A stretch of 62,565 nt of DNA from Candidatus Parvarchaeota archaeon (GCA_030615175.1 JAUWZX010000001.1:1-62565); one strand, 5' to 3'. Counted from the stretch's first letter, positions 24,996 to 34,232 are shown. Numbers and translations: made by a program. Notes: a model not told the origin generated them from the sequence alone.

Positions 24996-25607
24996 TTACT
25001 GCAAGTATTTATCCATTACATTAAACAAGTTAGTGATGAATAATTCAGGATTCTTAACGTACTCTTCGTTCTTAATGTAGTAAGAATTAATTGAATCATT
25101 AATTAATAATTTAACATTATCTGGCAATCCTTTCTCCTTAAAACCGGAAGCGTATAACTCATTAGTTAATGCCGTGCTCTCAAATCCCAGGATTAATAAT
25201 TCATAATCATAACCAGGACCCATAATTAAAGGATTAATCCTTGGATTAAAGTATAAGAAATTAATCCTTAAACGAGTGTTCTTATAAATTATTGAAGCAC
25301 CAAGTGATGGCCTTAAGAATTTCTTAGTAAAGGGGAATGCTTTATCCATTAAGAAGGTGGTGCCTCCCAGAATCGAATAAGTCACCTTGCAATCATAATC
25401 CTTAAATAATTCCTTAATCTTAAGAGCGAAAGCATCCCACTCCCTCTTAATCAAGTAAAACCATAATAAAACGGTTAATACAATGATTAACAAGGAAATT
25501 ATTCTCAAGTCAGGCAGTAATATTAATGAAAGAATTAGTCCGGCAACTAATAATGCAAAAGATAAGTGATACACCCACCTGCTCCAAACCCTGAAATTAA
25601 AGTTCAT
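24996..25607 (-). CDS. Membrane protein with two helices and a cytoplasmic domain, unknown
   Basis: Two adjacent hydrophobic helices near the N-terminus (WVYHLSFALLVAGLILSLILL and IISLLIIVLTVLLWFYLI) are followed by about 150 residues of soluble, mixed alpha/beta sequence. I do not recognise the soluble domain. The ATG at 25607 is preferred; a TTG at 25631 is also in frame. It is divergent from truD and 40 nt upstream of trm56, so probably cotranscribed with trm56. Confidence 0.6.
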   Translation of the reverse strand: MNFNFRVWSRWVYHLSFALLVAGLILSLILLPDLRIISLLIIVLTVLLWFYLIKREWDAFALKIKELFKDYDCKVTYSILGGTTFLMDKAFPFTKKFLRPSLGASIIYKNTRLRINFLYFNPRINPLIMGPGYDYELLILGFESTALTNELYASGFKEKGLPDNVKLLINDSINSYYIKNEEYVKNPELFITNLFNVMDKYLQ

Positions 25608-25642
25608 TAAGTTTAATAAGTTATTAATCAATTTAAAAGATT

Positions 25643-26656
25643 GTGAACTGGATTGATTACGGGATTAAAGGCTACATGACTAAAAGCAGGCCAGTAAAAG
25701 GTGAAATTATGAGGCCTGGCGGATTCATTGTTAATGAACTGCCAAGCGAGTACGGACCTGGAGAGCACACTCACTTCACATTAAAGAAGACTAATTACAC
25801 AACCATAAGGGCTTTAGAAGCAATGGCAAGAAGACTTAATGTAAGCGTTAAAAGATTCTCATGCGCTGGCAACAAAGATAAGAAGGCAGTGACAACTCAA
25901 AGAGCCAGTGCTTATAAAGTGCCTAAAGAGCGGTTAGAGAAATTAAAAATCAAGGATATTGAATTAAGCGATATTAAGGAAAAAATGGAAAGAATTGCTC
26001 TTGGCTCGCATCAAGGCAATGAATTCATAATAACAATTAGTAATGTTAAGAACGCGCAGGAATTAAATGAATTCATTAAACAAGCACTTAAGGGGCTGCC
26101 TAATTTTTACGGACCGCAACGCTTCGGCATACAGAGGCCTAACACTCACTTAATCGGCAAAGCAGTGCTTGACAGGAACTGTGAGGAAGCGTTAAGAATA
26201 CTTTTATGCCATCCAGGAGATAATGTTAAGGCAAGGGACTGGCTTAATGAGAATTGGGGTTCATGGAAAGAAGCTTTAAGGAAGTTTCCAAGAAGATTAG
26301 GCATTGAAAAAAAAATCCTTCATTACTTAAGCAGGCACCCAAAGGATTATGTATCAGCATTAAAGCAGCCGCACAAGAGGTTAAGATTACTGTGGATTAA
26401 CGCATGGCAGTCCTATGAATGGAATAATGAATTATCAAAGAATATGAAGAATCCTCCTGAAAAGATATTAATGAATTCTTACCCAATGATTCCTGAAATG
26501 CCTGAATTACATGAATTCAAAGGCGGTTACAGGAACTCATTAATGACTCCTGAAGGGCTTAAAGGAAAATTAAAGAATGATGAAGTAACGCTGAAATTCA
26601 GACTGGGAAAAGGCGAGTACGCAAGCATTGTATTAAGGGAGTTAATGAAGGCGTAA
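25643..26656 (+). CDS. truD: tRNA pseudouridine synthase D (TruD/Pus7 family)
   Basis: TruD/Pus7 enzymes make pseudouridine at position 13 of tRNA, and other sites in archaea. The catalytic motif FSCAGNKDKKAVTTQ gives the nucleophile D79; the FYGPQRFGIQRPNTHLIGKA segment is the second family signature. The C-terminus (GGYRNSLMTPEG, LKFRLGKGEYASIVLRELMK) also fits. Length 337 is a little short relative to about 400, as expected for a smaller insertion domain. The start is GTG, since family members begin with an aromatic-containing segment here and the previous in-frame codons have no match. Confidence 0.95.
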   Translation: MNWIDYGIKGYMTKSRPVKGEIMRPGGFIVNELPSEYGPGEHTHFTLKKTNYTTIRALEAMARRLNVSVKRFSCAGNKDKKAVTTQRASAYKVPKERLEKLKIKDIELSDIKEKMERIALGSHQGNEFIITISNVKNAQELNEFIKQALKGLPNFYGPQRFGIQRPNTHLIGKAVLDRNCEEALRILLCHPGDNVKARDWLNENWGSWKEALRKFPRRLGIEKKILHYLSRHPKDYVSALKQPHKRLRLLWINAWQSYEWNNELSKNMKNPPEKILMNSYPMIPEMPELHEFKGGYRNSLMTPEGLKGKLKNDEVTLKFRLGKGEYASIVLRELMKA

Positions 26657-26695
26657 GGAATACTTAAAAGTTAATAAAACCCTTAAAAACCTGTA

Positions 26696-27973
26696 ATGGT
26701 GGAGCATTTCGTGATAATAGACTTCCTAACACTGGTTAGTTTAATGATATACTTCTTCCTGATTTACTGCGCGATTTACTTCCTTTACATATCAATCAAG
26801 AGGAGCAGGGATTTACCGACAACACTATACCATCCAGGCATAAGCGTTATAATACCTGTATATAATGAAGAGGAAAACATTCATAACGCAATAACATCAG
26901 TAATGGAGCAGGACTACTCAGGACCAATAGAGATACTGGCAGTAGATGACGGTTCAACAGATGGCTCAAGAAAAATACTGAAAGAATATGAAAGAAAAGG
27001 ATTCATAAGATTCATAAAGAAGAATAAACCAGGCAAGCCAACAGGCAAGGTGTCAAGCCTTAACTTAGGCATTAAACTCGCAAAGCATGACTATATATGC
27101 GTGCTTGACTGCGACTCAATAATTGAATCAAATGTTTTCAAAGAATTAATCGGTTACTTTGAAAACCCTAAAGTGGGTGTGGCAGTCCCTATTATTAAGA
27201 TTTACAAGCCAGAAACACTGCTTGAAAAACTTCAAAGCGTAGAGTACACTCTATCAATGTGCATCAGGAAGATATTAAGTAATGTTGGGGGGTTATTCAT
27301 GACTCATGGCGTTGGCACAATATTCAGGAAAAAAGCATTAATAGGTGTCGGCGGATTCATTGAGGGAACGCAGACAGAGGACTTAAACATTGCATTAAAA
27401 CTAATAGAAAGAGGATACATTATTAAGTCATCATTCAATGCGATTGGCTACACTGTTGCGCCTAAAAAACTTAAAAGCCTGTACTTGCAGAGGGTTAGGT
27501 GGAATTCAGGTTTAATTGAGAACTTAATATGGTATAAACACATGATATTAAACAGGGAGTACGGCAACCTGGGATTATTCGTGCTGCCAATAAACATAGT
27601 AGGCAGTTTCATCATGGTATACACTCTTGGATTAATGGCTTATGAAGTAGTAAAGAATATTTATTACGATGTGCGGGATTTAACACTAACTAACTTTGAC
27701 TTTAATTACTTTGTAAGCCAGAAAATTAATAATTTCATGAACTTTGATACAAGCATTCTAACAATTTTAGGTGCAATAGCGTTAATCTTATTCATAATAT
27801 TTTTTTATTACATGAGTAAGAAGATTAATTTAAGTTCAAGAGAATTAATTAAGAGTTATTTATTACTGCCTCTCTACTTCACAATATTTTTTATACTATC
27901 AGCAGTCTTTTATATTGTATCACCATATTATGCTAAGAAGAGGTGGAATAAGGGATGGTTAAAAGATCATTAA
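26696..27973 (+). CDS. Membrane-bound family 2 glycosyltransferase
   Basis: A GT-A fold enzyme flanked by membrane helices: one at residues 9-34 and about three at the C-terminus. It has the nucleotide-sugar motif GISVIIPVYNEEENI, the LAVDDGSTDGS loop (D84, D85), a CVLDCDS D-x-D, the acceptor motif TQTEDLNIAL and the QRVRWNSG Q-x-x-R-W. That set matches processive GT2 enzymes such as those making polysaccharides, but the product is not predictable. It overlaps the 27955 gene by 19 nt. Confidence 0.85.
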   Translation: MVEHFVIIDFLTLVSLMIYFFLIYCAIYFLYISIKRSRDLPTTLYHPGISVIIPVYNEEENIHNAITSVMEQDYSGPIEILAVDDGSTDGSRKILKEYERKGFIRFIKKNKPGKPTGKVSSLNLGIKLAKHDYICVLDCDSIIESNVFKELIGYFENPKVGVAVPIIKIYKPETLLEKLQSVEYTLSMCIRKILSNVGGLFMTHGVGTIFRKKALIGVGGFIEGTQTEDLNIALKLIERGYIIKSSFNAIGYTVAPKKLKSLYLQRVRWNSGLIENLIWYKHMILNREYGNLGLFVLPINIVGSFIMVYTLGLMAYEVVKNIYYDVRDLTLTNFDFNYFVSQKINNFMNFDTSILTILGAIALILFIIFFYYMSKKINLSSRELIKSYLLLPLYFTIFFILSAVFYIVSPYYAKKRWNKGWLKDH

Positions 27974-28677
27974 AGGACCACTTAACTGTGTTCATAATAT
28001 CAGTAACCCTGTTCAGCATGGGATTAATGATTGGACTAACTTCCAGTAAGATACAGTCAAGCGATATTGAATTAAGAATTAATGAATTTGAAAAGAATTT
28101 GAACAGCTTGGAAGTAGGATTCTTATTATCCGGCGCCATTAAGAATAAAACGATAAGCTGCAATTACTTGCAGGCAAAGATAATCCAGATTAAAGAGCAG
28201 ATTAAGGATGTTGGTGAAGCAGTCATAAGGTATGAAGAGCAGGCAAAGATTAAGGACCCTGACTACTTATTATTAAAGAAGCAGTACACTTATGTTAGGG
28301 CGCAGTACTGGATAATGCTTGAACGATTAAAGAATGAATGCAGCACTAATTACACGGTAATACTTTACTTCTACAGAACTAAAGAGCCCTGCCCTGAATG
28401 CAGGGACCAGGGAGTAGTCTTATCCCACCTTGAAGGACTGAATGATGACTTATACGCGGTCCCGGTTGACTCTGATGAGGACTTACTAATCATTGAAACA
28501 TTAAAGAAAGCGTTTAACGTCACTAAGACACCGTCATTAGTCATTAATTCACAGACAAGGCTTGAAGGATTAATCTTTGAGGATGAATTAATTGATTACT
28601 TGTATAATCAAAGCGCTAAGATGGAAGCCCTGAACTCTCAGGGCTTAGTAAACCAATCCTTATTGGAGAGCCATTAA
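27955..28677 (+). CDS. Membrane-anchored thioredoxin-like protein
   Basis: A 240-residue protein with an N-terminal membrane helix (about residues 9-27), a helical stalk (about 40-130), and a C-terminal thioredoxin-like domain. The domain has VILYFYRTKEPCPECRD with the redox motif C146-P-E-C149, and VTKTPSLVIN, the cis-Pro segment. It probably acts outside the cell in forming or reducing disulfides, which fits the many Cys-rich secreted proteins in the window. It overlaps the glycosyltransferase upstream by 19 nt, so the two are coexpressed. Confidence 0.75.
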   Translation: MVKRSLKDHLTVFIISVTLFSMGLMIGLTSSKIQSSDIELRINEFEKNLNSLEVGFLLSGAIKNKTISCNYLQAKIIQIKEQIKDVGEAVIRYEEQAKIKDPDYLLLKKQYTYVRAQYWIMLERLKNECSTNYTVILYFYRTKEPCPECRDQGVVLSHLEGLNDDLYAVPVDSDEDLLIIETLKKAFNVTKTPSLVINSQTRLEGLIFEDELIDYLYNQSAKMEALNSQGLVNQSLLESH

Positions 28678-28936
28678 TCATGCAGTCGCAGGCGCATAAT
28701 GGTGAAGTAATCTTATCCAAGTCAGGCGTGCCTGTCTTAAAACCTTCAAAATAGCATAAACAGTCCTTATCCAACTCTGCTAACTGGAATGTCAGGTTAG
28801 CGCAGAAAGAGTTTCGTTCATTAATGACTTCCTGAATGCGCGAGTCATTGACTAATTTAAAGCAAGAGTAAATCATGAATATAATGAAGCAGAACAAGCT
28901 AATCAAGTACAAATTATTCTTAAGTTTGCGCCTCAT
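28616..28936 (-). CDS. Small Cys-rich membrane-anchored protein
   Basis: A 106-residue protein with an N-terminal hydrophobic helix (LYLISLFCFIIFMIYSCF) and an extracellular domain with CANL, CLCYFEGF and CACDCM. I do not recognise it. It resembles the protein at 24423 in size and plan but not in detail. Its 3' part overlaps the end of the convergent thioredoxin-like gene by about 60 bp. Position and composition are consistent with a real gene, but the overlap lowers certainty. Confidence 0.5.
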   Translation of the reverse strand: MRRKLKNNLYLISLFCFIIFMIYSCFKLVNDSRIQEVINERNSFCANLTFQLAELDKDCLCYFEGFKTGTPDLDKITSPLCACDCMINGSPIRIGLLSPESSGLPS

Positions 28937-28991
28937 AGAATAAGTGTTGATTAATTATTAATTATTAAAGTTTTTTGGTTCTAAAAAGCTC

Positions 28992-29042
28992 AACGCAGTC
29001 TTGTGCGTTAAAAAAATAAAAAAAGAAAAAGAAAAAAGGTTT
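28992..29042 (-). terminator. T-tract and hairpin terminator of the S-layer gene
   Basis: On the minus strand, right after the S-layer stop, the sequence is a run of T tracts (TTTTTTCTTTTTCTTTTTTT and more) at about 29010-29037. A 6-bp hairpin follows: AACGCA at 28992-28997 and TGCGTT at 29004-29009. Archaeal RNA polymerase stops at T-rich tracts, so this fits an efficient terminator for a highly expressed gene. Confidence 0.65.
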
Positions 29043-29051
29043 TCTTTACAT

Positions 29052-31409
29052 TTATACAACAGTAACGTCTGAGTAAGTTGCACCTGCAGTGTTCAATGTT
29101 GAGTTCGTACCAGTTAAGCCCATGTCTACTCCTAAGGCCTGGCTTGCAACTACTTGCGCTGCCAGTCTAGTGTCCTTGCCAGCATAACCAGCAATGACCA
29201 TGGCTGTCTTATTGTTGAACGCGTTCTCAACTAGTTCAACGTAAGCCCTGTCAACCTCGTAATCAGCTGATGCCCTGCTCTTATTCTCGTCTACCAGGCT
29301 CTTAACTAACTGGTTAACTGCTGGTCCGCCAACCAAGATTATTGGCTTAGCTAATGTACTCGTTGTTATCTCAGTGTCAAGTTTTGCCAGTCCAATTGCA
29401 ATCGCGTTCACAGTCTCTGCTGTTCCGCCAGCGCTTGCAAGAGTCACATCCAATCTAGAGCTATACTCTCCGGCTGTTAAATTGTATTGCACTTTGTCTA
29501 CCTTGCCAAGCGATATGTCGCCTATTCTTGGTGCGTCAGGGTATTCAATTATTACCTGCGTTCCGCTAACCCTTGTCAACTTAGTGCCCCAGTCAATCGT
29601 GTAAATAGTGCTGCCTACACTTGCAATAGTGTTAATTAAGTCTGTTGTGTCAACGCCGCTAGCTAGGGCAATGTCTCCGCTAGTCCATGTTATTGTAACT
29701 GTATCAGTGTTATTCTCAGTTAGTGTCAACGTACCGTTCAATGATGAAGGTGATGACTGCCAAAGGCCTTCCGTGACTGCTGTCAAATTGTACACTAAAG
29801 AGTTGTTTATTATTGGCATGTTCACATCTGACGTGAAGTCCATCACTGTCAAGTTAACCTTCCTACTAACGCATCCTGATGCTGCTGCTGCATCTGTATC
29901 CCAAGTTACGTTAGCGAAAACAGTGTACCCTGTGATATTACCGTGCGTGGCATCGATTACGAACGGGGTTCCGTTATCAATCACTAAGTCTGGATGAGGG
30001 TAACTCCACATAACACTGTTTGACAGATTTAACTGGCTGCCGTCGCCAATGCACTCAAGTTTCCACACTCTGTTCTCCAACCAAGTGAATGTTGTCTCAT
30101 TAGTTGCCGTGCTAAAAGTCCTGTCCTGGATTAATCCAAGGTCCACGTAGTGCAGTGAGTCATTCTCGTCAGTGAATGTTACTTCAAAGCCAGTGCCTGT
30201 AGTTGCGCTTGAACCGTCATTAACTGTTACAATTATTGTATCCTTTGTTGTTGAATTAATTTTTAATGCTGCTGTTGTTACTTTAAAGAATCCTCCAAGC
30301 AACTGGAGTTCTGACCCTGCATTAACGTACGTGCCTAATTGGTTGTAATACTTCCATGCAATTGACGAAATTTCATCATTCAAATCTCCAATGTGAATAG
30401 TCCAGTTAGGCCATGTAGAACTCTCTCTTGTAACTGAATCACTGTCAAGTAATTTCAGTGTGCTCGTTGTCCAGTCAATAACCGCGTCAACCGTGCCGTC
30501 AGTAAGTACTTTCAATGTCTTTAAGTTTATTGTAATGCCTAAAGCATCGCTTGAATAACTTCCGCCTTCACTCCAGTACTTATTGTCAACTAAAACAGTG
30601 CCGTCCGCTTCCTTAATTAACATTCTTGCCTGAGGCGTTTCAGTTGCTGCAGTTATTTCAACAGTAACTCCTGAATCACCAATGTCATACGCTGTGTTTA
30701 ATTCTGCAGTAATGCTTTCTAAAGCACCTAAAGTAACGTTCTGCTCATTGCCATCGCTTGTGTAGTTAATAATCTGGTATTCCTGTCCGTCTGGGAATGG
30801 AATTCCCTTAGTGGCATTGCCTACTCCCTTATTACCTGTTGTTCCTAAATCACTGTTAAAGGTTAGGTTGTATATAATAGCCCCAGGGCCAATGTAAACC
30901 CTGCCATCCTCTTTCTGGTAAAGACCGCTTCCTGTAACTGATAATTTACCTGTTACATTGGCAAATTCGTCGTTAGTTGAGTTAGTAACAGTCTTGTTAG
31001 CAATCCATGAAAAACCAGTGCTGGTACTTATCCATTCCTGTGCCTCGTTGCCTGCTCCAATTGCAGAATAAGAGTTATTCAAATGTCCTGCTGTTGTGTT
31101 TCTCTCTAACACTGCTGTACCGCTTGTTGCTGATGTGGTTTTTGCCTGCTGGGCAAACGCTGCTGCAACCTCTATTGCTCCGGCAATGTCCTTAGCCATT
31201 CCAGCTGAGTTCTCGCACGTTATTGCCGTATTCCAAGTGCATGTACCTACTGCTATGTAAGTATCGAATTCTCCTTCTGTAATGAAAGTACTTGTCAAAG
31301 CTGATAAATCGGCTGTTGCTAATGCCCCGCTAATGGGCATCATTGTCATCAATGCTGCTGATGCTACTGCTGTAATCTTCTTTACAAATTTTTTTGTTTC
31401 AAATTTCAT
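29052..31409 (-). CDS. S-layer protein
   Basis: The major surface-lattice protein. I start at the ATG at 31409, preceded by GGGTGA 7 nt upstream; the frame is open to 31463, but those codons read through the 5' leader. The N-terminus MKFETKKFVKKITAVASAAL is a clear Sec signal, followed by ISGALATADLSAL and the domain with FDTYIAVGTCTWNTAIT and AGAIEVAAAFAQ. The long middle is Thr/Asn-rich with many N-x-S/T sequons. The C-terminal half has LAKPIILVGGPAVNQLVKSL and MVIAGYAGKDTRLAAQVVAS, as in S-layer proteins of methanogens and DPANN archaea. Strong SD, promoter and terminator suggest high expression. Confidence 0.85.
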   Translation of the reverse strand: MKFETKKFVKKITAVASAALMTMMPISGALATADLSALTSTFITEGEFDTYIAVGTCTWNTAITCENSAGMAKDIAGAIEVAAAFAQQAKTTSATSGTAVLERNTTAGHLNNSYSAIGAGNEAQEWISTSTGFSWIANKTVTNSTNDEFANVTGKLSVTGSGLYQKEDGRVYIGPGAIIYNLTFNSDLGTTGNKGVGNATKGIPFPDGQEYQIINYTSDGNEQNVTLGALESITAELNTAYDIGDSGVTVEITAATETPQARMLIKEADGTVLVDNKYWSEGGSYSSDALGITINLKTLKVLTDGTVDAVIDWTTSTLKLLDSDSVTRESSTWPNWTIHIGDLNDEISSIAWKYYNQLGTYVNAGSELQLLGGFFKVTTAALKINSTTKDTIIVTVNDGSSATTGTGFEVTFTDENDSLHYVDLGLIQDRTFSTATNETTFTWLENRVWKLECIGDGSQLNLSNSVMWSYPHPDLVIDNGTPFVIDATHGNITGYTVFANVTWDTDAAAASGCVSRKVNLTVMDFTSDVNMPIINNSLVYNLTAVTEGLWQSSPSSLNGTLTLTENNTDTVTITWTSGDIALASGVDTTDLINTIASVGSTIYTIDWGTKLTRVSGTQVIIEYPDAPRIGDISLGKVDKVQYNLTAGEYSSRLDVTLASAGGTAETVNAIAIGLAKLDTEITTSTLAKPIILVGGPAVNQLVKSLVDENKSRASADYEVDRAYVELVENAFNNKTAMVIAGYAGKDTRLAAQVVASQALGVDMGLTGTNSTLNTAGATYSDVTVV

Positions 31410-31427
31410 AATAAATTCACCCGACCT

Positions 31428-31437
31428 CCTCCGGAGG
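31428..31437 (-). promoter_or_regulatory. Palindromic Shine-Dalgarno-like element in the S-layer leader
   Basis: CCTCCGGAGG is a perfect palindrome in the 5' leader, read by RNA as a hairpin whose 3' arm carries GGAGG (with GGAGGAGG extending to about 31426). This places an SD-like sequence and its complement in one short hairpin about 19 nt before the ATG. A nearer GGGTGA at the normal distance remains free. It could control access to the ribosome or mRNA stability. Confidence 0.4.
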
Positions 31438-31463
31438 GGTATTAATAAGACTAAAATTATCAA

Positions 31464-31473
31464 TATATATAAA
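31464..31473 (-). promoter_or_regulatory. TATA box of the S-layer gene
   Basis: Minus-strand TTTATATATA is a near-ideal archaeal TATA box. Transcription would start about 25 nt on, near 31440, giving a leader of roughly 30 nt with the SD palindrome. The rest of the 31474-31612 gap holds T/A-rich sequence after the 31613 gene end and nothing else that I can see. Confidence 0.6.
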
Positions 31474-31612
31474 TGTTATGGTAAAGAAAGCCTAAAAAAA
31501 GCGTTTTTCCTGTTAAAAATTTCTTATGGAGCTTAAAAACTTTAAAAACCCGCAAAACAAGGTTATTCTTTTTAAAAATCAAAAAATAAGTGTTTTCACT
31601 ACTATCTTGTGA

Positions 31613-31999
31613 TTAATTTACTTTCTTTTTGAGCAAAATGTTTTCAACAGTTAATCTTTCAATAATTCTTGACATATCATGCAGTTTACCAACAAGGTCT
31701 GATAATGTATTTTGTATTTCAATGCTCTTAATAATTATTTCATCAGGTTCAAGTATCTCAATAAACGTTGGACCAAAATCAAGAATGCATGAAAACAAGT
31801 CTTCAAAATTATTAAATCTCACCTCAACCTCTAAGACAGTTGAAAACATTTCAGAGTTCTTAACTTTTTTAGGCTTCATTACCTCCTTATACAGCACTTT
31901 ATACCGTTCATTAATGGTTAAAACAACGTTTTCAAGTGTCTTTAACAAAATCTCCTTGGGTTTGCCCAAAACCTCAATCATTAACCTTGCTTCAATCAA
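31613..31999 (-). CDS. Conserved-looking hypothetical protein with C-terminal coiled coil
   Basis: A 128-residue soluble protein with no signal peptide. The start EARLMIEVLGKPKEILLKTLENV and the segment FEDLFSCILDFGPTFIEILEP (beta-strand pattern, Gly-Pro turn) suggest a ferredoxin-like alpha/beta fold; residues from about 95 form a helical coil (IQNTLSDLVGKLHDMSRIIERL). I do not recognise the family. The TTG start at 31999 is used; an ATG at 31981 is also possible. It follows the 33226 gene by 3 nt and precedes the S-layer gene, so it may be tied to envelope biogenesis. Confidence 0.55.
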   Translation of the reverse strand: MIEARLMIEVLGKPKEILLKTLENVVLTINERYKVLYKEVMKPKKVKNSEMFSTVLEVEVRFNNFEDLFSCILDFGPTFIEILEPDEIIIKSIEIQNTLSDLVGKLHDMSRIIERLTVENILLKKKVN

Positions 32000-32002
32000 T
32001 GC

Positions 32003-33226
32003 TCAAAACCGCCTTATCAATAAACCAAATCCAATTATGGATACAGTGATAACAATCAAATATAAAATCGTTTCCATATTCACGCCAAGCTCCTCCTGCT
32101 TAAAAGCGTAAGCACCAGTAACCATGCTTTTCGAATCACTAACTTGACTTTCGACACTTGCTGGTGACGAATCCTCAATATTTTCTGTTTTTGTTTTTGT
32201 CATTCTTGTTTCATTGAGGTATTGTTTGAAACTAAATTCCTTGGCATCTATCAGGAAACCATTATCAAATAAGTAAGCATAGACATTTTGGTCTATGTTG
32301 CTTAATTCCTGTTTTACTTCAAATGAATGCCTTGGTTTTATTATTACATCATGCCTTGCTGAGTCATTGCTTGTTACAATTATTAAACTCGCATTGCCTT
32401 CTGCTTCTCCAGTATTGGATACAGTCAATCTTACTGAACTATTTAACTGCGCCACAGGACTCAAAATTAGTCTGGACTCATTTTTCTTTAACACAATAAT
32501 CCGCCTCTTAACATCATAGTACTCGCCGTCAGCATACCGAACCATTACCTTAAAATCAAACACTCCTGTCACATTTATCCTATTAATTAATTCAAACCCT
32601 GCAGTCTCCATGGACTGCAACTCTGCCTGAACCTTATTTGCAAGCCATGAACCCTCACTTACACACTTGCTTTTATTGTAAGCGTACGAGTAAGCAGTTA
32701 CATTAATTGAATAGTCCTTATTATTCGTTATTTTAACTGTTGAAGTAAAAGGTTCTGACTGATTAACTCTCTCCAGTATCCCTGATTCAACACTTACTGC
32801 TGGCAGCGTGCTGTTAACGATTATGACAGAGGGCTCATTATTATTAATTAAAAGGAACTGGTTGCCCTTATCACAGTCCCTGTAATAACTGCTGTTATAA
32901 GCTAAGCGCAAGCAAATACGGTAAAACCCTGAATCAGTGTCATTTAATCTTAAAATAATAGGGGAAATATCTTCCGGGTTCACTTCAAAATAATCCATTA
33001 ATACCTTATCAATTGTGTAATCAAAACCATTTTCTTCAGCATCATACTCGTTTAAGTAAACCTTAACCCGCGCATCGCTCTTAACAGTCTCGTTTAATAA
33101 GTAACTAATCACTATCTCTGTATTACTGTCACCTTTATGAGGCGTTACTTCCCCCTCTATTGTCCAGGCAAATGCAGTGCTTAACAAGCTAGCTGAAATA
33201 AGTGTTAGCGCGAGCAGTTTCATCAT
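32003..33226 (-). CDS. Membrane-anchored surface protein (signal peptide and C-terminal helix)
   Basis: A 407-residue protein with an N-terminal signal MMKLLALTLISASLLSTAFA and a single C-terminal membrane helix (TILYLIVITVSIIGFGLLIRRF), so it is an externally facing anchored protein. The body is beta-rich and N-x-S/T-rich, and looks like two or three Ig/CARDB-like domains (for example VSVESGILERVNQSEPF and LSPVAQLNSSVRLTVSNTG). There are few cysteines. It overlaps amrS by 38 nt and lies upstream of the S-layer gene. It could help anchor or support the S-layer. Confidence 0.65.
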   Translation of the reverse strand: MMKLLALTLISASLLSTAFAWTIEGEVTPHKGDSNTEIVISYLLNETVKSDARVKVYLNEYDAEENGFDYTIDKVLMDYFEVNPEDISPIILRLNDTDSGFYRICLRLAYNSSYYRDCDKGNQFLLINNNEPSVIIVNSTLPAVSVESGILERVNQSEPFTSTVKITNNKDYSINVTAYSYAYNKSKCVSEGSWLANKVQAELQSMETAGFELINRINVTGVFDFKVMVRYADGEYYDVKRRIIVLKKNESRLILSPVAQLNSSVRLTVSNTGEAEGNASLIIVTSNDSARHDVIIKPRHSFEVKQELSNIDQNVYAYLFDNGFLIDAKEFSFKQYLNETRMTKTKTENIEDSSPASVESQVSDSKSMVTGAYAFKQEELGVNMETILYLIVITVSIIGFGLLIRRF

Positions 33227-34232
33227 GAATTTTTCCAGTGATTGGGATTTCTCGTCTGCAACTAGGGCATGACTTACCCTTTAAAAATGACTTAATGAAC
33301 ATTAACCAGCGCCTCTGAATTAATAATTCACTGCACTCCGGGCAGTAAGTATTATCCCTGCCTGTTTCAATATTGCCAACGTAAACGTACTCCATTCCCT
33401 CCTCCTTTGCAACATCACAGCATTTAAGAAGCGTTTCTTTAGGTGTTTGAGGCACATTACTCATCCGGTACAAAGGAGAGAACCTTATAAAGTGAATTGG
33501 CGTCCCAGCCCCTAACCACTTCTTAACATACTTAACTAAACCTCTTACCTCGCTTAAGTCATCATTTAAGCCCGGCACCACGAGGTTTGTTACCTCCTTG
33601 TGCACGTGCTCGTACTTGCTGTAATACTTAACCCCATTCTTAGTGAATGACAGTGGAGCGTGAACATACTTATTATTAAACTCCTCGCTAAAACCCTTAA
33701 AGTCAATAACAACAGCATCCAAGCAATCATGAACCTCCTCCAAGGCACTCTGAGTTATTGAACCATTAGACACCATGACATTGAACAACCCCTCCTTCCT
33801 TGCGAGTTTCATCACGTCATAAGCGTATTCAAGGAATATTGTTGGCTCATTATAAGTGTAAGCAATGCCCTGACAATTAGCCGCCAATGCTCCAGTCACT
33901 ACTTCCTGCGGAGTGATTTCTACTGTCTCCCTATCAGGCGCTGACTGGCTGAATGCCCAGTTGCAACAATAATCACATCTAAAATTACATCCGAGCGTTC
34001 CGAAACTATAAGCCCATGAACCAGGATTAAAGTGGTAGAATGGCTTCTTCTCTATCGGGTCTGCCTGAAACCCTGTCTGACTGCCGTAAACAAGCGAATA
34101 TAATTCTCCTTTAATATTCTCCCTTGTCCTGCAAAACCCCCTCTCACCTTCCTTTATCATGCAGTTCCACTGGCAGAGCGTGCACTTAACAGCATTACCT
34201 TTTAACTTCTTGTAAAACAATGCTTTTTTCAC
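33189..34232 (-). CDS. amrS: AmmeMemoRadiSam system radical SAM enzyme AmrS
   Basis: AmrS is a radical SAM protein of the AmmeMemoRadiSam group, often encoded with AMMECR1 and MEMO homologues; its substrate is not known. The 4Fe-4S site is GCNFRCDYC (C82, C86, C89). N-terminal CTLCQWNC and C-terminal CPECSELL and CPSCRRE motifs are also typical. Length 347 matches the family. The AMMECR1 and MEMO partners are not in this window. Cotranscription with the 33226 surface protein, by a 38-nt overlap, is unusual. Confidence 0.9.
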   Translation of the reverse strand: MKKALFYKKLKGNAVKCTLCQWNCMIKEGERGFCRTRENIKGELYSLVYGSQTGFQADPIEKKPFYHFNPGSWAYSFGTLGCNFRCDYCCNWAFSQSAPDRETVEITPQEVVTGALAANCQGIAYTYNEPTIFLEYAYDVMKLARKEGLFNVMVSNGSITQSALEEVHDCLDAVVIDFKGFSEEFNNKYVHAPLSFTKNGVKYYSKYEHVHKEVTNLVVPGLNDDLSEVRGLVKYVKKWLGAGTPIHFIRFSPLYRMSNVPQTPKETLLKCCDVAKEEGMEYVYVGNIETGRDNTYCPECSELLIQRRWLMFIKSFLKGKSCPSCRREIPITGKIHDETARANTYFS

